A stretch of DNA of 47,325 nucleotides from an uncultured Bacteroidota bacterium (GCA_913055635.1 CAJXLK010000036.1:1-47325); one strand, 5' to 3'. Positions 17,213 to 26,523 are shown, numbered from the stretch's first letter. Numbers and translations are program-made. The notes: generated from the sequence alone by a model not told the origin.

Positions 17213-17612
17213 TCTTGATGAACTGGTTTTTGCGCCTTTCAGGGATACAATAAGAGGTTCGGTCTATGATTTGTGTTCGGGTTGATTCATGTAAAATTTA
17301 CAATATTTCAATGGATTATACAAATTTACCGGTTGGATCTTGCATTTAACTGACAATATGTCTTTTATAAGGAGGCCGATATGTGACAAATTGACTTAAA
17401 AAGGTTCATTGAAATTGTGGCAGGGAGTTTGATCATAAAGGGATGAAAATTTACTAAAACGGTTTAAATGTGCGACAATATTCTTAAAGGGGTTTGAGCA
17501 ACGAACCATTTAAATAACGATTCCTCTTCGTCAACGCTGATTGTAAAGGGAAGTTTCATGCAAAGCAACCAACATTTTAGAGTTTAACCAAATTTAACAC
17601 AAGGAGGGAAAA
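17213..17612. other. 400-bp intergenic region, RNase H / clpB (divergent)
   Basis: This region should contain the promoters of the RNase H gene (minus) and clpB (plus). I see no CIRCE element. There is a strong ribosome-binding sequence AAGGAGG at 17369-17375, followed 5 nt later by ATG TGA (17381-17386), i.e. a start codon directly followed by a stop. The sequence GTGGCAGGGAGTTTGATC (about 17416-17433) resembles a sigma-54 site only weakly. No open reading frame of note is present. Confidence 0.4.
17601..17608 (+). promoter_or_regulatory. Strong Shine-Dalgarno site of clpB
   Basis: AAGGAGGG lies 4 nt before the clpB ATG at 17613. Most genes in this window lack a recognisable Shine-Dalgarno sequence, as is usual in Bacteroidota, so this near-perfect site stands out and fixes the start. 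It suggests strong translation of the chaperone. Confidence 0.6.
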
Positions 17613-20207
17613 ATGAATTTAAATAATTTCACCATAAAATCACAGGAAGCCCTTCAAAATGCGGTTACCATTGCACAGCAGCGTCAAAATCAGGCCGTTG
17701 AGACAGGTCATATCCTCAAGGCCATGATGGGCGAGGGCGACAATGTGATTCAATATATCATGAAAAAGTTGGGGGTCAACACTTCCAGTGTGGAGCAAGC
17801 CCTTGACAGCATTGTGGATTCGTATCCGAAAGTTTCGGGAGGATCAGAGCCCTACCTTTCGAACAGTGCCAATCAGGCGCTGAGGCAAGCTATGAACAGT
17901 TCGAATGACTACGGAGACAAGTTTGTCTCGATCGAACATCTTTTATCGGGCATTCTTGCTTCGGGGGATCAGGTTTCCCAGTTGCTTAAAGACAGCGGAC
18001 TCACCCATAAGGAATTGAACAAGGCCATTGAAGAGATGCGCAAGGGGGCAAAGGCGGACAGTCAGACCGCTGAGGATCAGTATGATGCATTGAACCGGTT
18101 TGCGGTTAATTTGATTGAACGGGCGCGCAATGGAAAGCTGGATCCGGTGATAGGAAGGGACGATGAGATTCGTCGCATTCTGCAGATCCTCTCTCGCCGC
18201 ACCAAGAACAATCCGGTGTTGATTGGGGATGCCGGGGTTGGTAAGACAGCCATTGCCGAGGGCATTGCCCACCGGATTGTAGATGGCGATGTACCGGAAA
18301 ATTTGAAGACCCGCCAGATTTTTGCCCTGGATATGGGTTCGTTGATTGCCGGGGCCAAATACAAGGGTGAATTTGAAGAACGGGTCAAAGCGGTGGTTAA
18401 GGAAGTGGTGGCCTCGGAAGGCCAGGTGATCCTGTTCATCGATGAAATCCACACGCTGGTGGGAGCCGGAAAGACTGAGGGGGCCATGGATGCGGCCAAC
18501 ATCCTTAAACCGGCACTGGCCCGCGGTGAGCTTCGGGCCATTGGAGCCACCACCATGAATGAATACCAGAAGTATTTCGAACAGGATAAAGCTTTGGAAC
18601 GGCGCTTTCAGAAAGTATTGATCGATGAACCGGATCAGGCCAGCGCCATTTCCATCTTACGGGGCATTAAAGAGCGGTATGAAAACCACCATAAGGTCAG
18701 AATCAAGGACAATGCATTGATTGCCGCCGTGGAATTGTCTAAGCGATATATTACGGATCGGTTTCTGCCCGATAAGGCCATTGACCTGATCGACGAGGCC
18801 GCTTCAAAGCTGCGGCTGGAAATGAATTCCGTGCCCGAAGATATTGATGATATCGAGCGGCGCATCAAGCAGCTGGAGATTGAACGGGAAGCCATCAAAC
18901 GGGAAGGTGGTGACAAGAAAAGCGAGGAGCTGGACGAGCAACTGGCCAACCTGAAGGAGGAGCGCAATCGGTTGCGTTCCAAGTGGGAGCATGAAAAGGG
19001 CCTGATTGATCAGATACAGAAGAACAAGGAGGATATTGAGCATCATAAGCACCAGGCCACTGTTGCTGAGCGGGAAGGTGATTATGGAAAGGTGGCCGAG
19101 TTGCGGTACGGTAAGATCAAGGAGGCCGAAAATGAGATTGCCCGTTTGCGCCAGCAGTTGCAGGAGGCTCAAAGCGAACAGGCTTTAATCAAGGAAGAGG
19201 TCGATGACGAGGACATTGCGGAAGTGGTGGCTCGTTGGACGGGCATACCGGTAAGCAAGATGCTGCAAAGTGAGCGCGAGAAGCTGCTGCGTTTGGAAGA
19301 TGAACTCCATAAACGGGTTGTTGGCCAGGATGAGGCCATTCAGGTGGTTTCTGATGCCGTACGCCGCAGCCGTGCCGGATTACAGGATGTCAATCGCCCC
19401 ATCGGCTCCTTTATTTTCCTGGGAACCACCGGTGTGGGCAAAACCGAGTTGGCCCGAGCCCTGGCTGAGTTCCTCTTTGATGATGAGGATATGATCACCC
19501 GCATCGACATGTCCGAATACCAGGAACGCCACACCGTCTCGCGCCTGGTCGGAGCCCCGCCAGGATACGTCGGTTATGAGGAAGGTGGGCAGTTGACTGA
19601 AGCGGTGCGGCGAAAACCCTATTCGGTGATTCTGCTCGATGAAATAGAAAAAGCCCATGCCGACGTGTTCAACATCCTCTTGCAGGTCCTCGATGAAGGG
19701 CGTCTCACTGATAATAAAGGACGCACCGCGGATTTTAAAAATACCATTATTATTATGACCTCGAATGTGGGCTCACATCTGATTCAGGAAAATATTGACC
19801 GGATGAACGAGCAAAACCGGGAGCAGATGATGGACAATGTCCGCAGTGAGGTATTTACCCTGCTTAAGAAGAATATCAGACCCGAATTCATCAACCGAAT
19901 CGATGAAATTGTCATGTTTGCTCCCCTGACACAGCCGCAAATAGAGGAGATTGTACGCATGCAGATTCAACGGTTCCAGGCCATGTTGGATAAGCAACAT
20001 ATAGATATTCAGGCAACGGATAAGGCAGTCAAAGCGCTGGCTGAAAGAGGTTACGATCCGCATTACGGAGCCCGGCCGGTTAAACGCGTTATTCAGAAAT
20101 CAGTGATCAATGAATTGTCGCGCGAGATCATAGCCGGCCGTATCAACAAAGATAAGCCCGTTCAGGTGGATTATAACGGGGAAGGCATCGTCTTTAAAAA
20201 TGAATGA
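17613..20207 (+). CDS. clpB: ATP-dependent disaggregase ClpB
   Basis: ClpB is a hexameric AAA+ chaperone that threads aggregated proteins through its pore together with DnaK. The 864-residue length is normal. The N-domain (two Clp repeats) spans about 1-145. AAA-1 has Walker A GDAGVGKT at 205-212 and Walker B LFIDEIH. The coiled-coil middle domain, which separates ClpB from ClpC/ClpA, spans about 400-530. AAA-2 has Walker A GTTGVGKT at 604-611 and Walker B ILLDEIEKAH. The C-terminal domain includes YDPHYGARPVKRVIQ. It is monocistronic, with a strong ribosome-binding site and a downstream terminator hairpin at 20229-20257. Heat-shock control is expected from the family but no consensus heat-shock element is evident. 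Confidence 0.98.
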   Translation: MNLNNFTIKSQEALQNAVTIAQQRQNQAVETGHILKAMMGEGDNVIQYIMKKLGVNTSSVEQALDSIVDSYPKVSGGSEPYLSNSANQALRQAMNSSNDYGDKFVSIEHLLSGILASGDQVSQLLKDSGLTHKELNKAIEEMRKGAKADSQTAEDQYDALNRFAVNLIERARNGKLDPVIGRDDEIRRILQILSRRTKNNPVLIGDAGVGKTAIAEGIAHRIVDGDVPENLKTRQIFALDMGSLIAGAKYKGEFEERVKAVVKEVVASEGQVILFIDEIHTLVGAGKTEGAMDAANILKPALARGELRAIGATTMNEYQKYFEQDKALERRFQKVLIDEPDQASAISILRGIKERYENHHKVRIKDNALIAAVELSKRYITDRFLPDKAIDLIDEAASKLRLEMNSVPEDIDDIERRIKQLEIEREAIKREGGDKKSEELDEQLANLKEERNRLRSKWEHEKGLIDQIQKNKEDIEHHKHQATVAEREGDYGKVAELRYGKIKEAENEIARLRQQLQEAQSEQALIKEEVDDEDIAEVVARWTGIPVSKMLQSEREKLLRLEDELHKRVVGQDEAIQVVSDAVRRSRAGLQDVNRPIGSFIFLGTTGVGKTELARALAEFLFDDEDMITRIDMSEYQERHTVSRLVGAPPGYVGYEEGGQLTEAVRRKPYSVILLDEIEKAHADVFNILLQVLDEGRLTDNKGRTADFKNTIIIMTSNVGSHLIQENIDRMNEQNREQMMDNVRSEVFTLLKKNIRPEFINRIDEIVMFAPLTQPQIEEIVRMQIQRFQAMLDKQHIDIQATDKAVKALAERGYDPHYGARPVKRVIQKSVINELSREIIAGRINKDKPVQVDYNGEGIVFKNE

Positions 20208-20228
20208 CCCGCTAAAAGGGCCAAATCT

Positions 20229-20257
20229 AAGCCGCCCGCCACAAGTGGGCGGCTTTT
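20229..20257 (+). terminator. Intrinsic terminator after clpB
   Basis: Stem GCCGCCCGC / GTGGGCGGC (one G-T pair) with loop CACAA is followed by TTTTCTT. It lies 22 bp after the clpB stop and directly before the stop of the convergent STAS gene (20259). Confidence 0.8.
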
Positions 20258-20258
20258 C

Positions 20259-20597
20259 TTACTGGAAGCTGGCCACACATTCCTCTACACTGTCGTGGAT
20301 CTCAAATACATTGTGAAGCTGCAGGAGTTTGACCAGTTCCATTACGTCCTGCGAGACATTGCAGATCTTGAAAGTGCTGTTGTTGTTCTTGGCATTGCGA
20401 AGAATCGAGAGTAGGGCGCCGAAACCGCTGCTGTCAACATATTCAATCCCGTCAAGGTTTAAGGCGATGTTTTTGCCTTCCTTATTCAGGTACTGCGATA
20501 TTTCTTCCTTGAGCGATTGAGCAACCAGTATGTTGAGCTTGCTCACGTTTTCAAAGGTTAAAACTTCTACGCCATTTTTTAATTCACTTTTTAGCAT
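20259..20597 (-). CDS. STAS-domain protein (anti-sigma factor antagonist type), second copy
   Basis: This 112-residue protein is a single STAS domain. The phosphorylation loop is IEYVDSSGFGALLSIL with Asp55-Ser56-Ser57-Gly58, the form found in RsbV/SpoIIAA. It lacks the charged tail of the STAS protein at 7923-8318. It stands alone: clpB is convergent and the TPR gene is divergent. The SerSerGly loop predicts regulation by serine phosphorylation, but no RsbW-type kinase or PP2C phosphatase gene is adjacent. Whether it switches a sigma factor or another partner cannot be told from sequence. Confidence 0.88.
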   Translation of the reverse strand: MLKSELKNGVEVLTFENVSKLNILVAQSLKEEISQYLNKEGKNIALNLDGIEYVDSSGFGALLSILRNAKNNNSTFKICNVSQDVMELVKLLQLHNVFEIHDSVEECVASFQ

Positions 20598-20773
20598 ATA
20601 TTAAAGTTTTTATGTTAGTAAATGACTATATTTCGATGCGCTGGTTTAACGCTTCAAACATGAACATAACAAAATAGCAAATTCAACTATAATGCAATTT
20701 ATAAAATTTATTTCAAAAAATAAAATATCCTTCGCCAGGCATCAAGGCCTTGAATCAATTCAAACCTTTTGTT

Positions 20774-20781
20774 TATCTTTA
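20774..20781 (+). promoter_or_regulatory. Candidate -7 box for the TPR gene
   Basis: TATCTTTA matches TAnnTTTG at seven of eight positions and lies 65 bp before the TPR gene start. A TTG about 21 bp upstream (inside TTGAATCAATTCAA, itself a palindrome) could be the -33 element. A similar box, TATCTTTC, precedes serC. Confidence 0.4.
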
Positions 20782-20846
20782 CGTAAGGTAGAACTATAAG
20801 GAAAAGTCTGTTAGCTAATCGTTGCATGATCACAATTTCATAAAGC

Positions 20847-21872
20847 ATGCGAAACATTTTCTTCATCATTCTTATCACCTGTATGTCTGCTTTGAACCTA
20901 TATGGTCAAAAACAGGACAATAGCGTAAATGAGTTGTATAATCAGGCCGTTGACCAGATCAAGGCCCGTGACTATTCCCAGGCCATTGATTACTTGGATG
21001 CTGCTCTTGAAAAAAAGCCTGCCTTTCAAAAAGGCTATTTTGAACGCGGCAAGCTTTATTTTCAACTCGATAGTACCCGCCGGGCGATCCGTGATATTAA
21101 ACGGGCCATCGACCTGGGCCTGGAATCGGGCGAGGCCTATTTTTACCGGGGCTATTTGGATTATGCAAATCAACAGTATGATTCAGCCCTCCAAAAGTTA
21201 ACCCGGGCCATTCAGTCCGGCTACAAATCATCCCGGGTGTATTACATCCGGGGCCTGGTTCAATATGCCCTGGCCGATTATGAAGGGGCCATTATGAATT
21301 TTACCATGGCCATCGACGGGAAGTATGATTTTACCTATGCCTACCATGAGCGGGGCAGCGCTAAAATGCAAACCGGCGATATACAGGGAGCCGTCAATGA
21401 TTTCAAAAAAGCCCTGACCTATAACAATAAGTTGCCTTTCCTCTACAATAACCTGGGCCGGGCCCTGGCTGAAAATGCCCGTTATCAGAAGGCCATTGAA
21501 CAATACAGCCAGGCCCTCAAGTTGGATCCCAATTATTACCAGGCCTATGTGAACCGAGGGATTGCCCGCATATCAAGGGAAAAGTATGAAAAAGCCGAGA
21601 AGGACCTGAAAAAGGCCGTTAATATTGCCCCTGACCAGGCCCGAAGCTATAACAACCTCGGGCTTTTGTATATGAATACCCGGGCATTTGACAAAGCCAT
21701 TGAACAGTTTAACCGGGCCATCGAAAAAAATCAGGAACTTCCCGAGGCTTATCTGAACCGAGGATTGGCCCGGGAAAACCAGGGAAACCGGGACAAGGCC
21801 TGCCTGGATTGGAAAATGGCCAAAGAACTGGGCCACAAAAAAGCTGCCGATTATCTGGATGATTGCGATTGA
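20847..21872 (+). CDS. Exported TPR-repeat protein
   Basis: This 341-residue protein has a signal peptide (MRNIFFIILITCMSALNLYG) followed by about nine tetratricopeptide repeats that fill the rest of the chain. Typical repeat signatures are AIDYLDAALEKKPAFQKGYF, AIEQYSQALKLDPNYYQAY and AIEQFNRAIEKNQELPEAY. TPR arrays are protein-binding scaffolds; export places this one in the periplasm. It ends 98 bp before the PorE-like gene on the same strand, and the two may be co-expressed envelope components. There is no enzymatic domain. The binding partner is unknown. Confidence 0.88.
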   Translation: MRNIFFIILITCMSALNLYGQKQDNSVNELYNQAVDQIKARDYSQAIDYLDAALEKKPAFQKGYFERGKLYFQLDSTRRAIRDIKRAIDLGLESGEAYFYRGYLDYANQQYDSALQKLTRAIQSGYKSSRVYYIRGLVQYALADYEGAIMNFTMAIDGKYDFTYAYHERGSAKMQTGDIQGAVNDFKKALTYNNKLPFLYNNLGRALAENARYQKAIEQYSQALKLDPNYYQAYVNRGIARISREKYEKAEKDLKKAVNIAPDQARSYNNLGLLYMNTRAFDKAIEQFNRAIEKNQELPEAYLNRGLARENQGNRDKACLDWKMAKELGHKKAADYLDDCD

Positions 21873-21970
21873 TCCACCGGATGATATCGACATCCCGAAT
21901 ATAAAGTGGCATGAAAAACAACGGATTGTCTTATAAATTGTAAGTGACCCAATAAAACCCATAAGATTCC

Positions 21971-24055
21971 ATGAACCACCGCACCTTCATCCTATTTGTG
22001 AGCATGATGCTGCTGACCCTGGTGTTATACCAAAAGGCTCAGGGCCAGCAGGATGTCAGAATCAAACGCCGTCAGTTTAAGATTGATCATAAGGAAGGAT
22101 TTAGTTCCGCATGGAAACACCGAAGAAAAGGAGACCGGGCCTATGATAAAGGTTATGGGCATTATCAGGTGGCCCTCAGTCACTTCAAAAAAGCCCATGA
22201 TTACAACCCCCAAAATGCTGCCCTGAATTATAAGATGGGGGTCTGTTATTTTAAGCAAAATCAACTGAATCAAGCCATTAAGTTTTTTAACCGGGCCCTT
22301 TCCCAGGATGAGCAGGTGGCCATTGATGTGTATTATCTGCTGGGCCGTGCCTACCATCTAAACTATGCCTTTGATCAGGCCATTGAGAATTATCAGCGCT
22401 GTCTTGAGCCTGATATCCTTGAAGAGCTTGAACATAAGCGAAAAACCATCAATGCTTATGTGCGGCAGTGTTCCAACGGCCAAAAACTGGTCAAAAATCC
22501 GGTAAGGGTTAATATCAATAACCTCGGGCCTGCCGTGAATTCGAAGTACCCCGACTATGGTCCCGTTTTTGTCCGGGGTGGTGAGCTGATGTATTTTACT
22601 TCCCGCCGAAAGCATGAAGACAACGATGAACGATGGCTGGGCGATAACCGCTTTTACAGCGATATCTACCGGGCTGTTCAGGTGGATGGAGCATGGAAAA
22701 ATACCCACCTGATCGATGAAGAGATTTTTTCCCCTCATAATGATGCCGTGGTGGAGGCCACCCAAGATCCCCTGCGGATCTATGTATACCGCGGTCAAAA
22801 AGATGAGGGCGATATTTATTACTATGAAAAGGATGGGGACCGATGGCGTGGCCCGAAGAATTTTTCCCGCATGATCAACACCAATGCCAAGGAAAGTGCC
22901 ATGTGTTTCAGCAAAGACGGCAATACCCTTTATTTTGTCTCTACCTTCGAGGCCCGGTCGTTCGGGAAGAAGGATATTTTCATGAGCCGCCGCGATGAAG
23001 ACGGTGACTGGGGTCGGCCCATTAACCTGGGTGGAATGGTCAATTCTTCCCTTAACGAAGAAGGGGTGTTTGTGAACAGTACCGGCGATAAACTCTATTT
23101 TTCCTCGGAAGGGCACAATTCCATGGGTGGTTATGACCTGTTCGTTGCTGAACGTGATGTGGATGGAAACTGGCAGGAACCCAAAAACCTGGGGTATCCC
23201 ATCAATACTCCCTTTGATGATCTGTTGTTTCGAAAAGTGGAAGGAACCGCAAATAAGGCCTATTATTCTTCCGTCCATGATGAGAATGTGGGGGCCAAAG
23301 ACATTTATGAAATCATCTTTTTGGGCGAGAAAAGAGATCTGCATTATACCCCCATCCGCGAGCCCCTTGCCTGGAAAGCCCGGCCCCAAAAGGAAATGCT
23401 ATACCAGGTGCCCCAAAAACTCGCCATTGATACCACCCTCTATGTCACCGGCAAAATCATCGACAGCTTGGCCCGAGAGGGTATACAGGCCAAAATCCAG
23501 GTGATCGACAATCAAAAGAACAAGGTGATTGCCACCCATCTTTCCGATACCAATGGCCATTATATGCTCCAACTTCCCGAACAGAAAAAATATGGCATCG
23601 AAATCACGGCCCAGGGATATCTTTTTTATGCCCATGACCTCGATCTGAATCAGGCACCGGTGAAAAACGACACCCTTCGCCGCAACTTCTCCCTTGATAA
23701 AGTGGAAGTGGGCACCAAAATGGTGTTGGAAAACATCTACTTTGAAACCAATAGTTCTAAACTAAAGCCTTCTTCCTATCCAGAACTCAAGCGGGTGGTC
23801 AAATTAATGCAAAGCAACCCCGGCATGAAGCTGGAGATTTCCGGCCATACCGACGATGTTGGCTCTTACCTGGCCAATAAGAAATTGTCCAGGGCCCGGG
23901 CCAAGAGCGTGGTAGAATATTTGGCCGAGCAGGGGGTGGATCGTGCCAGGCTTACCTATAAGGGCTATTCCTTTACCCAGCCCATTGCCACCAACGATAC
24001 CCCGGAGGGAAGGCAGAAAAACCGGCGGGTGGAATTTAAAGTCCTTGAAAAATAG
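21971..24055 (+). CDS. PorE-like envelope protein (TPR, PD40 propeller, carboxypeptidase-regulatory-like, OmpA)
   Basis: This 694-residue exported protein starts with signal peptide MNHRTFILFVSMMLLTLVLY...AQGQ. Domains in order are TPR repeats (about 50-150), WD40/PD40 beta-propeller repeats (about 190-450; NAKESAMCFSKDGNTLYFVS, NEEGVFVNSTGDKLYFSSEG), a carboxypeptidase-regulatory-like beta-sandwich (about 488-560; TGKIIDSLAREGIQAKIQVI) and a C-terminal OmpA peptidoglycan-binding domain (about 585-694; SGHTDDVGSYLANKKLSRARA). This order is that of PorE, a T9SS component that links the machinery to peptidoglycan, but many Bacteroidota carry several such proteins. I see no lipobox cysteine after the signal peptide. 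A T9SS cargo protein is encoded 8.5 kb downstream. PorE-like architecture is certain; a T9SS role is an inference. Confidence 0.85.
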   Translation: MNHRTFILFVSMMLLTLVLYQKAQGQQDVRIKRRQFKIDHKEGFSSAWKHRRKGDRAYDKGYGHYQVALSHFKKAHDYNPQNAALNYKMGVCYFKQNQLNQAIKFFNRALSQDEQVAIDVYYLLGRAYHLNYAFDQAIENYQRCLEPDILEELEHKRKTINAYVRQCSNGQKLVKNPVRVNINNLGPAVNSKYPDYGPVFVRGGELMYFTSRRKHEDNDERWLGDNRFYSDIYRAVQVDGAWKNTHLIDEEIFSPHNDAVVEATQDPLRIYVYRGQKDEGDIYYYEKDGDRWRGPKNFSRMINTNAKESAMCFSKDGNTLYFVSTFEARSFGKKDIFMSRRDEDGDWGRPINLGGMVNSSLNEEGVFVNSTGDKLYFSSEGHNSMGGYDLFVAERDVDGNWQEPKNLGYPINTPFDDLLFRKVEGTANKAYYSSVHDENVGAKDIYEIIFLGEKRDLHYTPIREPLAWKARPQKEMLYQVPQKLAIDTTLYVTGKIIDSLAREGIQAKIQVIDNQKNKVIATHLSDTNGHYMLQLPEQKKYGIEITAQGYLFYAHDLDLNQAPVKNDTLRRNFSLDKVEVGTKMVLENIYFETNSSKLKPSSYPELKRVVKLMQSNPGMKLEISGHTDDVGSYLANKKLSRARAKSVVEYLAEQGVDRARLTYKGYSFTQPIATNDTPEGRQKNRRVEFKVLEK

Positions 24056-24147
24056 ATCTTTTTGGGGAAACGTTCCTCAAATAGTCCGCTCCGGGTTGAA
24101 CTTTTTGCCCGGGTTTGAAATACATACCCTGCCTTGAGCTTCCCAGG

Positions 24148-24160
24148 CCCGCTAAGCGGG
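24148..24160. repeat. Single copy of the CCCGCTAAGCGGG palindrome family
   Basis: CCCGCTAAGCGGG lies 93 bp after the PorE-like gene. It is a shortened copy of the CCCCGCTTAGCGGGG hairpin repeated at 35908-36078 and 44333-44458. It precedes a separate terminator-like stem at 24201. Confidence 0.7.
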
Positions 24161-24200
24161 ATGTACTGAAAACAGACCTTTAACCCCTGCCCGGGGGAAT

Positions 24201-24234
24201 GGGGTGCCTTTAACCGGAAGGCACCCCCGTTTTA
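24201..24234 (+). terminator. Intrinsic terminator after the PorE-like gene
   Basis: Stem GGGGTGCC (24201-24208) / GGCACCCC (24220-24227) with an 11-nt loop is followed by CGTTTTA. It lies about 145 bp after the stop at 24055 and upstream of the gcvT promoter. Confidence 0.65.
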
Positions 24235-24265
24235 TGGGTTTGGCTTAAATTCCTCAAAAAATTAT

Positions 24266-24273
24266 TAGTTTTG
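24266..24273 (+). promoter_or_regulatory. Candidate Bacteroidota promoter of gcvT
   Basis: TAGTTTTG matches TAnnTTTG fully and lies 33 bp before the gcvT ATG. TTTG at 24239-24242 could be the -33 element, with a 23-bp spacer that is slightly long. The leader is too short for a glycine riboswitch. Confidence 0.5.
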
Positions 24274-24306
24274 CCCTCATAAGGTTAAACCTCAACAGAC
24301 AGTCTT

Positions 24307-25398
24307 ATGAAAGATACACCATTAATTAGCAAGCACCGCGAGCTCGGTGCTAAAATTGTTGAATTTGCCGGTTTCAATATGCCCATTGAATATACAGGGG
24401 TCAATGACGAGCACATGGCTGTGCGTGAGGGGGTTGGTATTTTTGATGTTTCCCATATGGGCGAATTTTGGATCAAGGGCCCGCAAGCCCTGAATCTTTT
24501 ACAGAAAGTCTCCGCCAACGATGCTTCCAGGCTAAAGCCTGGAAAGGCCCATTATACGTGTTTACCCAATGGTAAAGGGGGCATTGTTGACGATTTTTTA
24601 ATCTATCAATATGATGATCAGCTTTATATGGTGGTGGTCAATGCGGCCAACATTGAGAAGGACTGGAATTGGTTCAACCAGCAGAATACCTTTGGAGCGG
24701 AATTGGAGGATGCCTCAGACCGCATGTCGCTGATGGCCATCCAGGGGCCTTATGCTCAGGCCACCCTGGAGAAACTCACCGACGAGGATTTGGCCTCGAT
24801 GAAACCTTTTCGCTTTAAGGTGGGCACCCTGGCCGGATATGATCAGGTTATCATTTCAGCCACCGGCTACACCGGAGAGCATGGCTTCGAGCTGTACGTC
24901 AAAAATGAGGATGCCCCAGGCATCTGGGAGCAAATCATGCAGGCCGGTAAACAATACGGTATTAAGCCTGTGGGCCTGGGTGCGCGTGATACCCTTCGCC
25001 TGGAAGCCGGATTGTGTCTCTACGGCAATGACATTGACGAGACCACCTCACCGCTGGAGGCCGGCATCGATTTTGTCGTTAAATTCAAAGAGTATAAAGA
25101 TTTTATTGATAAGGATTATCTCTGGAAACAGAAACAAGAGGGAGTAAGCCGGAAGCTGGTCGGATTTGTCATGGAGGAAAAGGGCATTCCCCGCCAGCAC
25201 TATGAAATTGCTGATGCCGATGGCAACGTCATTGGGCAAGTTACTTCCGGCACCATGTCACCGGTGCTCAAACAGGGCGTTGGAATGGGTTATGTCCCTG
25301 TAAGTTATACACAGCCTGGCAGCCAGATCTTTATCCGGATCCGGAAAAAAGTATTGAAGGCCAAGGTGGTTCAAATGCCGGTTTTCAAAAAATCTTAA
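24307..25398 (+). CDS. gcvT: Aminomethyltransferase, glycine cleavage system T protein
   Basis: GcvT transfers the methylene group from the aminomethyl-lipoyl H protein to tetrahydrofolate, releasing ammonia. The 363-residue length is typical. Landmarks include the N-terminal [35 protein letters not shown], the folate-site stretch [15 protein letters not shown] with its [17 protein letters not shown] partner, and the C-terminal [22 protein letters not shown]. It has its own promoter and no other gcv gene is adjacent. It sits in the same region as the serine biosynthesis genes, which fits with a glycine/serine/one-carbon theme without proving co-regulation. Confidence 0.97.
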   Translation: MKDTPLISKHRELGAKIVEFAGFNMPIEYTGVNDEHMAVREGVGIFDVSHMGEFWIKGPQALNLLQKVSANDASRLKPGKAHYTCLPNGKGGIVDDFLIYQYDDQLYMVVVNAANIEKDWNWFNQQNTFGAELEDASDRMSLMAIQGPYAQATLEKLTDEDLASMKPFRFKVGTLAGYDQVIISATGYTGEHGFELYVKNEDAPGIWEQIMQAGKQYGIKPVGLGARDTLRLEAGLCLYGNDIDETTSPLEAGIDFVVKFKEYKDFIDKDYLWKQKQEGVSRKLVGFVMEEKGIPRQHYEIADADGNVIGQVTSGTMSPVLKQGVGMGYVPVSYTQPGSQIFIRIRKKVLKAKVVQMPVFKKS

Positions 25399-25620
25399 AC
25401 ACAAATCAATCAATGTTTCAGCCTTGTCATACCACCGCAGCAGCTGTGGATTGAATCCATTGGGAAAGATATCATCAGATCAGACCCCAGGTCCTGTATT
25501 CATTATCGGATCATGATGGTGATCACATAAGGCAGGGATTATTTATGGGATTAAGCTTTAATTCTGATTTATCCTGGAAGACAGGGCTGAAACGTTTTGT
25601 TTTAATCAATTATACATCTT

Positions 25621-26370
25621 ATGGCCCATCAACAAAAGAAGGTGGAAGTGGTGTTTTCACCTGCCCTTTACGGACTTTATGACAATCCCGAGGCCAATGT
25701 GGTGGTGGTCGATATTTTGAGGGCGACTTCAGCCATTGTTACGGCTTTTAAAAACGGGGTGGATCAGGTGATTCCTGTTCCCACCCGTGATGAAGCACGA
25801 ATATACAAGCAAAAGGGGTACCTGGTGGCTGCTGAGCGCGACGGTTATGTGTTGGATTTTGCTGATTTTGGCAATTCCCCTTATAACTTCACCCCCGAAC
25901 GCATTGAAGGCAAGAAGGTGGCCTACAGCACCACCAATGGCACCAAGGCTGTTTATCAGGCCAGCAACAGCAAACAGGTACTGATCGCTTCTTTTCTGAA
26001 TCTTACCGCCGTAGCCCAAATGCTCATCGAAAAGCACGATGAGGTGGTGATCCTTTGTGCCGGATGGCGCGGTAAGTTCAGCCTGGAAGATACCCTGTTC
26101 AGCGGAGCCCTGGTGGAACAATTGCTCGATTCAGGCCATTTTTACACCATTTGTGATTCGGCCACCGCATCCCTGGATTTGTGGCAGATGGCCAAGTCCA
26201 ACCTGATGCAATACATTCAACGGGTAGCACAAAGGGAACGCCTGCGCCAACGCGGGCTGGATGACGTGCTGGAGTATTGCCACACCCCTGACCTGACCAG
26301 CGAAATACCCGTTTTTGCCAATGGGGTCATCGAAAACTACCGCAAACTCACTGCCCACAAAATGAGTTAA
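25621..26370 (+). CDS. comB: 2-phosphosulfolactate phosphatase family protein (ComB)
   Basis: This 249-residue protein belongs to the ComB family, Mg-dependent phosphatases that convert 2-phosphosulfolactate to sulfolactate in archaeal coenzyme M synthesis. The family signature VVVVDILRATSAIVTAF with a catalytic Asp is at residues 29-45. AERDG, FGNSPYNF, YSTTNGTKAV and ILCAGWRGKFSLEDTLFSGALVE are further conserved blocks. Many Bacteroidota carry comB without the rest of the coenzyme M pathway, so the real substrate here is uncertain. It lies between gcvT and serC on the same strand, with 222 and 153 bp gaps, and is probably transcribed on its own. Confidence 0.9.
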   Translation: MAHQQKKVEVVFSPALYGLYDNPEANVVVVDILRATSAIVTAFKNGVDQVIPVPTRDEARIYKQKGYLVAAERDGYVLDFADFGNSPYNFTPERIEGKKVAYSTTNGTKAVYQASNSKQVLIASFLNLTAVAQMLIEKHDEVVILCAGWRGKFSLEDTLFSGALVEQLLDSGHFYTICDSATASLDLWQMAKSNLMQYIQRVAQRERLRQRGLDDVLEYCHTPDLTSEIPVFANGVIENYRKLTAHKMS

Positions 26371-26439
26371 CCCCAGTTGACCGCAACCTATGATTTTGCT
26401 CACCAATGGCTTTCTCAGTGGTATTGATCGGGGAAAACA

Positions 26440-26469
26440 TTGGTATATAGTTATTTTTTTTTATCTTTC
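26440..26469 (+). promoter_or_regulatory. Candidate promoter of the serC-serA-DUF1015 operon
   Basis: TTGG (26440-26443) and TATCTTTC (26462-26469) are separated by 18 bp, close to the Bacteroidota -33 TTTG / -7 TAnnTTTG arrangement. The -7 box lies 54 bp before the serC ATG. Confidence 0.45.
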
Positions 26470-26523
26470 ACAAACCTTTTCGGGATACAAGAAATTTATA
26501 TCTAATTCAAAACAAGTCACATT

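Noticed and set aside
17416-17433. Possible sigma-54 promoter before clpB
   Set aside because: GTGGCAGGGAGTTTGATC lacks the GC of the -12 element and the spacing is poor.
24056-24306. Possible glycine riboswitch upstream of gcvT
   Set aside because: The space is taken by a terminator and a promoter box; the remaining leader is about 30 nt and has no riboswitch motif.
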